Of a stretch of 64,000 nt of DNA, positions 20,545-32,100 are shown one piece after another (position 1 is the stretch's first letter; each line of letters begins with the position of its first letter). Under the pieces are notes generated by a model. That model was not told the DNA's origin, searched no databases, and worked only from the letters and a program-made list of their open reading frames with translations. The stretch spans positions 46,670,505 to 46,734,504 of the forward strand of contig OX328104.1 of NCBI GenBank assembly GCA_946811185.2, read 5' to 3'. This DNA is from Hippopus hippopus. Lineage: Eukaryota > Mollusca > Bivalvia > Cardiida > Cardiidae. Both the position numbers and the translations under genes were made by a program.

Positions 20545-20754
20545 CAAACCCTTTACCACACAATCTCGAGTTTAACAAGCCTGAAAGAGAAGACTTTAGA
20601 AAACAGTGTGGAGAAAGGAGAAAATGCTAGTAACCTGTGTTTTCTTCCTTTCCCACACTGTTTTCTACCCTTCTAAAACAAATTTCAATTTAGTCATCTG
20701 CAAATGCTTTCAATTTGAAGGAGTCTAGAAAAATTTACTTTTGTAAAGAGTTAA
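20545..20754. repeat. TTAA hairpin MITE
   Basis: CCCTTTACCACACAATCTCG start, core GCTAGTAACCTG, end TTGTAAAGAGTTAA. Confidence 0.7.
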
Positions 20755-20903
20755 AAAAAGTGTAATAGCTGTTCTCATTGTGAGAGCAGTAATTACTTCT
20801 GCTGCGATGTTTTCTAAGGTACAGTACAGAATGCATTATCAAGTTTAACAAGCGTATTTCTTATGACCCTATGTCAGAAGGTTTATGAAAACATTATGGG
20901 AAA

Positions 20904-22235
20904 AACAAGAGGACCATGATGGTCCTATATTGCTCACCTGAGTATATTTGTAACTTATATGGAATACCACATCCAAATAATAGTATATCAAAGCCAGAAT
21001 CCATTCTTTTTTGATAAGGCATACCCGGGGGAGGGGAGGAAAGCCATAATGTGACCCAAATAAGAATTACTCTAACAACTTTTGGCAGAGGGTCACCAGA
21101 ACTTTGCTACAAACAAAACATGAACGTTTTAGTCTCTCACTTGTCACATGTAATTTTCTTCCTTTTCAATGTTAAATAGGGTGCACCCGGGCAGAGCCCA
21201 AACTCCACCCAAGGGGTCAATTTTTAAAGTTTTGGTAGAAAGTCTCAAGATGATGTTACATGCAAATTAAGAATGCTCTAGCCCTTATGATTTGTCAGAA
21301 CGAGAGTTTTAAAAGATTTCCTTCTTTGTTTCTATGTAAAATTGGGTGCACCCCAGCAAAGCCCAAATATGACCCCAAGGAGATAATTTTAACAATTTTT
21401 ATAAAGAGTCACCAGATGATGCTACATGCAAAATATGAATGCTTTAGCCCTTATGGTTTGTCACAAGAAGATTTTAAAAGATTTCCTTCTTTAATTCTAT
21501 GTAAAATAGTGTGCGCACGGGCAGAGCCCAAATATGACCCCAAGGGGATAATTTTAACAATTTTTATAAAGGGTCACTAGATGATGCTACATGCAAAATA
21601 TGAATGCTCTAGCCCTTATGGTTTGTCACAAGAAGATTTTAAAAGATTTCCTTCTTTGTTTCCATGTAAAATAGGGTGCGCCCTGGCAGAGCCCAAATAT
21701 GACCACAGAAATATAATTTTCACAATTTTGGTAGAGGATCATCAGATAATGCTACAAACCAAATATGAATGCTCTAGCCATTATGGTTTGTCAGAAGAAG
21801 ATTTTTTAAAGATTTCCTTCTTTGTTATTATGTAAAATAGGGTGTGCCCGGGCAAAGCCCAAATATGACCCTCGGGGAATAATTTTAACAATTTTGGTAA
21901 AGGGTCACCCAATGATGCTTCATACAAAATATGAATGCTCTCGGCCTTATGGTTTGTCACAAGAAGATTTTTAAAGATTTTTTCCATTTTCAGCGATTTT
22001 ATTGCCATGGCAACCAGAGTTTTCGATGGAATTAAATTCTTTTAACAATTTTTGTAGAGCTTCATCCAAGGAACATTCCTGCCAAGTTTTATCAAGATTG
22101 GCCATCTGGTTTTGGAGGAGAAGATTTTTAAAGAAATTGTTGACGGACAGATAGATAGAAGGACGGACGGACGACGGACGATGACCGATCACAATAGCTC
22201 ACCCAGAGCACTTCGTGCTCAGGTGAGCTAAAAAA
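20904..22235. repeat. Pearl-like element with ~168-bp tandem core inside a MITE
   Basis: Starts AACAAGAGGACCATGATGGTCC and ends GCACTTCGTGCTCAGGTGAGC. Five to six tandem units recur at about 21165, 21330, 21500, 21668 and 21835, each with ATGTAAAATAGGGTG, AGCCCAAATATGACC and GAATGCTCTAGCC. Before the end come (GGACGGAC) repeats at 22145-22185. The flanks GAAAACATTATGGGAAAAAC and GTACTAGTAACTAGC are two halves of a TTAA hairpin MITE. Confidence 0.7.
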
Positions 22236-22377
22236 GTACTAGTAACTAGCAATTTCTCTAGTTTCCATAACGTTTCATAGCTTTAAAGAAAAAAAAAAAT
22301 TCCATCCTTGGATCCAAATTTTAAGTTGTCTCTCAATACTAGATATGGACGAGTCTGAGACTGCTTACTAACAGAGT

Positions 22378-22685
22378 TGCTGAGCCCCTGTAGCTCAGTC
22401 GGTAGCATTCAGGACTTGAGAACAGGGGGTCGTGGGTTCGATCCCTGGCTCGGCCAATTTCTTTCCAAGGATTGATGATAGTAATCGTGACAGGATTCAT
22501 TCCTTTCTCACCACTGACCATTGTTTCGACGATGGTTATGTGGGAAAGCAGCCAGTGGCTTGGAAAGAAAATTGTGCAGAGTACTGGTAAAAGAGACTCC
22601 AGGAAAGCATGGATAGGTGCACTGGCCGCCGCGATATAACTGAAATAATGTTGAAAACGGCGTTAAACACCATACAATCATACAA
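22378..22685 (+). repeat. tRNA-derived SINE, well preserved
   Basis: The head contains TGTAGCTCAGTCGGTAGC (A box) and GGTTCGATCCC (B box), giving a polymerase III promoter. The body ends GGCGTTAAACACCATACAAT. The best SINE copy here; the head looks like a tRNA but the acceptor stem does not close. Confidence 0.85.
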
Positions 22686-22734
22686 TACTAACAGAGTTTA
22701 TGTGAATTTTATAGAATTCAAATACATGTATATT

Positions 22735-22990
22735 TGAGCCATGCACTGTGAGGAGGCTTAATGCATCTGCAAAATGGATCAACCCATGTCACTCTGCAAA
22801 GTCAGGGCAGGACACAGGTTGAAGCTTTTTGATATTTGATGCATGTTCAAGGACCATTCTACCTCAATATCCAGCCACCTTTCAGCATAAATGGATATTT
22901 TAGATCCCTCACTATGTAATATCTTGCTTGGTATACTGCATTACCATGACGCACTGAGCACCCATTTCACACGGCATGCCTCATTTATTT
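22735..22990. repeat. MITE of the GCTCTGTGAAAA family
   Basis: Left end TTGAGCCATGCACTGTGAGG, right end CACCCATTTCACACGGCATG. Provides the possible poly(A) hexamer of CCDC112. Confidence 0.55.
22984..22989 (-). promoter_or_regulatory. Possible CCDC112 poly(A) signal
   Basis: AATAAA on the minus strand, 178 bases after the CCDC112 stop, at the edge of a MITE. It is the closest canonical hexamer seen. Confidence 0.35.
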
Positions 22991-23166
22991 CTAGGTCCTT
23001 ACTGTTTTCAAATTATCATGGTGCAACTTTATCTATTTTCAATCTACTTTACACTTTCCAGTTCCTTTCAATGAAGTGCTGGGATGACAGGCCCTAGGGA
23101 TGCCCATCTGACGTCCAAAGCTTGCCCGATAACTATTTTCACACAGAAAGGCTATCTCTACACATT

Positions 23167-23197
23167 TCAGGGTCCCTGTCTCCAGGCTGGAATTGCC
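23167..23197 (-). CDS. CCDC112: CCDC112 exon 14 (last, 10 codons and split Arg)
   Basis: After a ttttttactag acceptor, 31 bases complete Arg and encode AIPAWRQGP then TGA. Vertebrate CCDC112 has RAIPTWRQG at the same place, which identifies this micro-exon 1.6 kb from exon 13. Confidence 0.88.
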
Positions 23198-26100
23198 CTA
23201 GTAAAAAAATATTGGGAATAACAAACCACAGTATTGTGTAGCAAATAGTTGAGACATTTGTTGTGGAAGCCTGCTAAACCAACCACAGCATGTGCTGGGT
23301 CTGTCTTCACCAACCATTCTCAAGAACATTCTTGGTCTTTTTCACCAGATTTTTCCAGATTTGAAAGTGACAAACCTTCTGATTGGCTAAACCAAATGGT
23401 TTAGCCAATCAGAAGTTGTGTTGTTTTCAAATTTTGAAAATCTTGGAAAATAGGATAAAGAACATCCTTAAGAATGGTGGGTAAATATGGACCCTGGATT
23501 TTGTACTACTTCACCAGTTTGCAAGAATATGTCTCATTGTTGCTAAGATATATATGTGTGGCAATTCTTATGACTTTCTTGTTTGATAACAAGAAATGCA
23601 GACAAAGGTATTTAAAAAAAAACTGTGGAAATCTTTCGATTCATCCCTCCATGAATTGTATTCTTCTTTCAATGTTAATGTCACAGAGCTACCTTCTTGT
23701 GCATGTAAACATTTCAAACCGAACTACATCTGTAAACATGGACCCGTAAACGGTTCATAGGCTAAAAGTGATGATGCAGGATACTTGTTTGTCTGTCATT
23801 CCTTTTATGTGGTAATTAGAATCTCATGCTCGTGTTTCTGTATTATCATTTTTATTAAACTTGTTGACTAAAATGTATATGACACTCGCCAAGGCTCATG
23901 TCATACAATTTTAGTCGTTTGATAAAAATAATACATAAACACTCACATAAGATCCTCTATATCTACAACTAGTTAATGTAACAAAATGTGCACACCTATG
24001 AGGCAAAGTATAGGAAGAGCACCACATGCAGGTGCCTCGGCTCAACTGCAGTTTTTCGAAGAAATGTAAACAGACTTTTTGATTACATGCAACAGTGCTG
24101 CTTAACTTTTTCCCACACAATCACAAGTTTTAATGGCCCTGAGAGAGAAGACTGGAAAACATTGTGAGAAAAGAAGAAAATGCTGGTATATACAGCATTT
24201 TCTCCTTTTCCCACAATATTTTCTACTCTTCAAAAGAAAGAGTTCATCACATATGCCACATCTAATTTGTCATCTGCAAATGCTTTTAATTTGAAAAAAG
24301 ACATTAATTAATGACAGAGTTACCAGAAAATACCGAAACTTTTGCAAAGCAACAACAACAACACAGATAACAGGGCTACAACCATACCTAAATGATTTCT
24401 TCAGTAACAGCTAAAAATTTTAGGAATGTGATAATTAGAAATCATTTTAAATTGGCTGTTTTCAAAGAAAACGACAAATCATTGTCACAGCCCTGGCGTC
24501 ATCTGCGTTGATGTCATCATGTGAAAACTTTGACATCTTGTTATATCTCTGCTATTACTGAAGATATTTACTTCCACTTTGGACAAGTTGTTCACTCTCA
24601 AAAGGGAGACCTATACAACAAGGGCAGGTATCCAAGTATTATTATAGTAATGCTCTTTTTCGAATTAGAATTTTCACTGAAAATCAAGCACTTGCAGCCA
24701 AGTCTTGGCACCTGCATGCTGTGCTCTTGTTCCACAAACACTGACTGTGACAAAATACATACCTGTGGGGCATATGATATATTTGTCCACCCGTAGATGT
24801 TTTATCCCTCTTCCTATTTCTCCATCCTGCTGTGGGTTTCAACAATCTATTTGGATCTCTGTCAACTTCAACTTCGACCTGTGGAAACGTAAAATATTAG
24901 TAAGTAACTTAGTACATTCTTATGCTATGTTTTATCTTTCTTGCTTGTATGGTATGTGAGCTTGTGTACATAAAGTCTATGAGGACACAATGCCGAAAGA
25001 AAAGAACATTAAATCAAATCTTCTATGGAAGTTAATAAAAGTTTGACATATTGTATGATCTCCCTGTAGTTCAAGGTGCACCATTTATACAGGGCCTACT
25101 TGACCCTTTACCAATCAGCACTCAAATTTGCATAACCCCTGTAAGAAAGCTTTTGAAAACATTGTGGAAAAGGAGAAAATACAGGTAACCAGCATTTTTT
25201 CCTTTTCCCCTACAACATTTTCTATCCTATTAAAGAACTTAAGAATATTTGCATCAATTTTGAAATGGTAATATGAAGATGGTTTGAATTTGGACAAATC
25301 CAAAATTTGTCATGTGGTAAAGGATTAACCCTTCACCACACAAAGTCGAGTTTCAACTACCCTGAGGAGGAAGGCTTTTAAAGAGATTGTTGTATAAGGA
25401 AAAAATGCTGGTAACCGGACAAATTTCATTTTTTGGGCTACATTTAAATTGTCGTCTGTAAATGCTTTCATTTTGGACAGTCTAAATTTTGTTGACTTGT
25501 AAGGATTAAACAAGACCATAGTGAAACTACCTGGCTCTTCATCTGTTCTAATCTGCGCTCTTTTTCCTGTTGCTCCAGTTCTTTTGCTTTTTCCTTAGCT
25601 AGTCTATCTTGCAGTGCAAGCGTGTCCTGAAATATCACAGACTGACACTACACTAAGCGCAATCTTAGGTGCCTCCTTGAGTCATGGAGATCTTTGCAAT
25701 TTTTGACTATTGATGAAAATTGCAAAGATATCCCCAAGCGCAAATTTAAGCTACATTAAGATATATTTGACCGAGACATCCAGTCATGTGGGAGCAATTG
25801 ACTGGGACCCTTGTCGACATCAGTGAGTACAAAGTCCATCAGAATACCATTCTAGTGGCAGTAAATAATGCCAATTAAAGGGGTTGTAGTTTGTCAATAC
25901 AGGATGCTGGCATGAAAACGACTTTTATGCAAGATCGTCTGTTTCAGTTTCACAGAAATTAACACAGCCATAAGGTTACTATTTGATATTTTGTAAAATT
26001 TTTTGAGCCGCAATATCATCTACTTTTACAGTATTAGTTGTACAGTCAGGTGGCAGAGACATGGAAACTTGTTCACAGCTGTGGTGAATCATGTTGCCCC

Positions 26101-29100
26101 GAGCTGAAGGCGAGGTGGCGACATTGTTTGCCACAGCTGTGAACAAGTTTCCAAGTCCCCTGCCACCTGACCATGCAACAAATTTATTATACTGCAAAGT
26201 TTTACCATTCCAACATGTCTTAAGTGAAATTTCCATTTTATGGTCTCAAAAATTGAGTACGCTGTTGAAACAGAATTTCCCTTCTGAGTGCCCCAATTCA
26301 ATGAAAACTGACGTCACTGGGAACTGACTTCACTGAAACCTTGGTAAAACATGCAGTTTGGTGCATAATCTTGATGATGTCACTGTGACAGACATTTGTC
26401 GTATTTTTATTTTAACATGGATTTAAACAACTTCAAGGTAAGTAACTTTGAATTTTAATGATTTGTTGGCAAAAGTAAACGACCATTACTTGCCTCAATT
26501 GACCACTAGGTTACCCTTTTAATTTTATGCACAATATGTATGAGTTTCCACTATTCAAAATTTGCTTACCTGAAGATGGGATGGCTCGTATTAAACACCC
26601 CCCCATCAAACGATAATACTTGTAAAGTTCTATATATATTTATTTTCAAAAATAATCCATTCTTTCCGTTTTAATGACAACCATCAAAGGAAACTAGTAA
26701 TAATATGGTGCAAGCTACTCAGTATACAGTGTCTGTCTTGTGGACACCGCCATTTTGAATGTTGTGTTGAAAGTGTAGTCATTAATACAAAGGCCCCGAA
26801 AGAGAAATTGCTTTTACATGGGTTTTGCCAGTGTACATGATATATATGTTCGGGGCATATTATCCAATCAGATCACAAGAAATTTCTTTGCAGTATAATA
26901 TTTTCTGTAATATTCTGGCATTTACAATGTTTAGGTCTTGATGTACATTTTAGAAATCGTACAAGAATACTTGCTTGAAACACGAAGGGTTGTTTCTATT
27001 ATTCTAATACTAAATATTAAATTTCCTACAGAAAAACACTGCCTTTGTAAATTCCTGCAGTTAACAGCTTTGCAAAAGATTATGGAAAAAAGAGCATTAT
27101 GCAACTCCCAAGCAATATCTTCTTTTCCTACCATATTTATGATGCTTTTGCCAAAGAATATCTCCTTACCTAACTGTTAACAGTACTGTTTGAAAATGCT
27201 ATCTTCCTTTCCCTAAAATTTTTGTACTTTGTGCAAATTGTAACTGTTTATTACCAGAAAGTCTAACAATGTATATTATATTGTGAGGAAATAGCCGTGT
27301 CCACAACATCTTCTATACTAACAATCTAACTACATACTATCTAACTACATACTAAGTACAAACAAGAGCATTGCATGCAGGTGCCAATGCTCAGCTGTGG
27401 TTGCTTGATTTTCAGTTAAAAGTATAAGTTGAAAAGGGGCAAAACTATGTCAAAAATACTTTGAGGGTTATCTGCCTTCGCTGTATGGATTTGTCTGGTG
27501 ATACTTAAGAGCTAGTCTAAGTTTGAAGTAAATATCTTCAGTATTAACAAAGATATTATGAAATATTACAGTTTTAGCACGATGACACAGGCAATGATGA
27601 TGACACCAGGCAACAGCACCAGGGCTAATTTGAAAACTGCCAAGCTAAAAATGTAATTTTTCATGTTTTTTGACAAAAACATGCTCCTACCCTTTGTCGG
27701 AATTTTGCAATTTCCCTTGCAGATATCAGTCTCTTTCGCTCTTTCTCCTCTTCCTCCCACATTTGTTGTTGCTGTTTCAGATATTCCTCCTCTTCATTTC
27801 TTTGTTGCTTGTAATACAGTACTTTGGACTTCAGCTCTTGCTGTAAGAAAGACCATTGTTACGAGCCAAGCGTAACGAGAAAGAAAACCAGCAACAAGCC
27901 TTTAACAATTAACAATATTTATTAATGAATAAAGACAAAAGAGTACAATATGAGTTAAGTTTGAATGAAATTTTGTCAATTTTAATCTTAGAACAAGAAA
28001 TAAAATAAGTCCCTCAAAATTAAGAATTAGGTTTAGATTACAAAAAGAATGAAATTTCTGGTTCCTAAAACCTAAATTAACAATAGTTTAACTTGCAAGT
28101 ATATATGAGCAACCTGTTTAAATAAAAGATAATTCCAACTTACAGATGTATATCCCAAGTTAAATCCAACACTTTTCACTAATTCTGTATCCACAAAGCC
28201 ACAAGTCTAACTTCAAAATCCATCCCACCAAGTAAGTCACTCCTATTTATATCAGTCTGGAAAATTCTAGATTAGTCTTTTCTAGAAAGATGACATCAAG
28301 CTATTTATAGACATGGATTGATAAACAACTTGTTTACTAACAATCCTGTTTCTAAAAATAACCAGAATGAAAAACCAATGAATGTTCTTTACCGGTATGT
28401 TTCTAGAATATTCTGTATACAGAGTGACAACAAAAACAGGTCACATGTATATCTTATTACATAACACCATACTCATTTACTCTTTGACTGCTGATGGCTA
28501 TTTCAGTAGCTTTTGCAGAGGGTGTACATCTAGATCAGACTGCATAAACAATGCAGTGTGATCTTGGATCCATACTATCGACCATGTTATACAAAACTTA
28601 TGCTGTAACTGTCAAAGGGTAAATAAAAAATACCTGTTTCTTCTTCCATTCTTCTTGTTTTCTGTGCTTATCTAGTTCTTCCCTCAACTTTTTTTCTTCT
28701 TTTTGTGCCCTCTCCAATTCCTTTTGTACCTGTGGTCAAGAAAATAAAAGAATGATATGGTTTCTTGTTTTCATTGAAGATTTTGTGTATATTTTTATTT
28801 GAAATAACCCTTTTAAACACATAGCTAACAATTCTATTCAAAGCTTTACTTCATATAATGATTTTTTCATTTCCCTGATGATGGAAACATAAATTCAACT
28901 TTTCAAGTTGTCAAAATGAATAGCATTGTCTTCATTTAAAACAAAGTATGATTTTGCAATCAATTTCATTCAACCTCTTTTCCTTTAATACTTAAGCTAT
29001 TATATATGAAATGAACCTATGCCTCATTGAGCATCATTCCAGGTATTGCACTCTTTATTGGACTGTATGTCGCCGACATCAGACAGCATGGTTTGCCAAG

Positions 29101-32100
29101 TTTATTCTTGTTTTACACTATCTGTAACAGCCGATTTGCTTCTTGCACTCAATTAGCCAACCTTTTTTTATATGAGTAAACAAGAAAATTCAAATCCTTT
29201 GTATTGTTGGTGGCAATTTAAAGATACATCCTTACAGCTAAAGAGACAAAAACATGGTAAAAGTTTGACAGACTAGAATTTTTCAGAATTTAGTCAGCTG
29301 TGTAAACAAAGATAAATTACCAATATATACGGTGTAAGGGATAGATGCATGTATCGCGAATCTTCATTTTAAAACTAAAAATGTTACAACAGTGATTTCT
29401 TTGAAGGCACCAAGAAAATACAATGCATTTTCAATCAGTCATAATCTATGCAACCTTGCAACCGTTAGGGGCAACATTTGGTAAGAAGATTTAAGAATGA
29501 TTAAAGTTTAGTAAAATAAAGATGAAATGGTTTAAAAACTAGCTGAAAACAAGTATAGATGTATCTTTAACTTTAGCTAACCTGTCTATTAAGTATTTAC
29601 CTTGTAGGCATTTAACTTTGACATCCTTTCCAATCTCTCTTGTTCTAACTGCTCCTTCAACAACTCCTTTTTTCTGTCAGGTTTTTCAAGAGGTTCCTCT
29701 GTTGCCTTTGATAAAATCTCATCTTTTTCTTCCTTCAAAGAAAATACAACAAGCGCTAACTTCCTCTTCTTAAAGTAGTTAAAGGCCATCATCATCCTTC
29801 AGTAATCCAAGTTGCTTTGCAGACACTGTAGATCAAGAGCAGACTGCACAGAACATGCAATTTGATCTCTGGTCTACAATGACCTATATTTTGTGAGATA
29901 TTCTGGGCAAATATGCCTTATAGAACTAAATACAGTAACATGACTTATTTGTTACATACAGAATAAGGAAATTAGTGTAAGTGCATACTGTAAAACGAAT
30001 ATCAAATGGTCAGTTATCTTCCAGTTCATAAAATATTAATGTCAAAAATCACATACTGAACAGCTTTACATGAAGAAAACATTTAGGAATGAACAGAAAG
30101 CCAGAAGGAAAAAAAAGGTGTTGATAGAGAAGAACATCTGGGTCAGTACATGTATTCTCCAATCATTCATAAAGACAGTCTTAGTCTTATTTTCCAGAAT
30201 TTTCAATATTTGAAAACTTCTGATTAGCTAGAGCAAATGGTTTAGCCAATCAGAAGTTGTGTTACTTTCAAATTTAGAAAATCTTGGAGAATAAGAATAT
30301 TCTCAAGAGTGGTTGGTGAATACAGACCCTGTGTTTGTCATCATTAACTTTAATATCTATACTCCTTTGCACACATTTCTTTCACTTCAAAGTTTAACAT
30401 TGAACTAAAAACCTCTAACAGACCATTTTTTCCGCCTTTCGGCACATCTTTTTTGAAGCACTGTGGAAAAACTGGTAATCTCTTTACAACACATCTATAT
30501 TTTAGACTTACCCAAGTTGAAACCATGTGCAGCTGACAAAATGTGGTTCAAATGCCATAACTTGTCTTTGTAAGGGTAGAAAACTTTGTGAGTAAAAAGG
30601 AGAAAATGCTTGTTACAAGCATTTTCTCCTTTTTCCACAATGTTTTCAAAGAGTCGTTAAAATATTAAGTCATGTGGCAAAGGGTTATGGGCTGTATTGG
30701 GACAAAATTACATGACTCTTGCATCTCCCTTCTCTCTCCATTTCTTTATCACACACAGTTTTCAAAATCCTGCTTCCCAAGGGCACCATTTTACTAACAA
30801 TTCGAAAGTTTTTACGTGATAATTTTCTTAACTTTACGCCTACATTCAGATTTACAAAATTCGTAAATCCGCTTAAACTTTCGTAACTTCGTGAATTTGC
30901 GGAAGTAAATATTTCCGTAACTCTTCAATTGAAGGCAGAGACAGTAGTTCCCGCGCACTTATTACCTAAGTAAAAAGCACTTGCCATTCAACTAGAGGGA
31001 AATATGACATAGTTTACACACATTTACCCTACATTTCTCACACTTTACATCATCTAATATGTCAGCCGCTTCCGTCAAATATGGATTGTGTACATATGAA
31101 GAAAAAAATTGTTTGTCAGAAAATGAAGTTTATGACTTATTCGGATAGCTGTGAGGATAATTTTGATGTTTTTATCAAATTTGTTCCTCTATAACAACAT
31201 AATACAAGAAATGCCTCCAGATTTTGGCCTATGTTCTTACTCACAACAGATATTTTTGTATGTAAAGTCACACAATAACTTAAGTTCAAACTTAGGTACG
31301 AAAACTTTAGTAAAACGCAAAGCTCCAAGTTACGTATTTAATTCGAGCATAAGTACATGTACTTTAGTAAAACGGTCCCCAGGGTCATTAAAATATAGAA
31401 TCATTTACAGGCTATGTTGGGGCAATAAACAACAAAATTACATGAGTCTTACGTCTCTCTTTTCTCTCCATTTCTTAATAGCATCTTTTTTGGTTTCATT
31501 GAGGAACAAATACTCTTGAAACCATTCTTCATGGGCACTTATCTCTTCTTCAGTCCTGGTTGGTAAGGAAGGCAATAAGTGTTGTAAAAATGTAGATTTG
31601 CCCTGGAACAAAATAAGGACAAACTGAAATCTAGATATCAGAAACTTTGGAAGAAAATGTGACCATGTAGCACAATGACTCATGAACATGTGTATTTTTG
31701 TGAGTAGCATCGAACCAAGATCAGACTACACAAAACAAGCAGTCTGATCTTTGATCTTTACAAAATATTCTGTCTGAAATAACCTTAAATTTCCTAATAG
31801 ACTTTTTTCTAATTCAAATTGAGACTTGTACATGTAATTCCTTTGTAGCTCAAAAGGGTATACAGTATGCTCATAAAGAGTAAATTTTTATTCCTGTCAT
31901 TGCTGGATTCCTTAGCCCTTTGCAATTCAACACTTTGCAACACAATCCCAAATTTTAACAATCTTGACAGAGATCGCCTTTCACAACATTGAGAGAAAAG
32001 AAGAAAGTGCTAGTAACCAGCATTTTCTCCAATTCCCACAATGTTTTCCATCCTTTCTCAAACAACTTTTCACATTAGAACCACATTTAATTTGTCGTCT

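Noticed and set aside
21260..21835. Two repeated ORFs with similar peptides (PYGLSQEDFKRFPSL)
   Set aside because: The repetition reflects the ~168-bp tandem core of a pearl-like element, a length divisible by three in places, not a protein with repeats.
20904..22235. CRISPR-like array
   Set aside because: The repeats are whole ~168-bp tandem units without alternating unique spacers, in a eukaryotic context.
22382..22455. tRNA gene on the + strand
   Set aside because: A and B boxes are present but the sequence runs straight into a SINE body and the acceptor stem does not close; related heads occur elsewhere with the same body.
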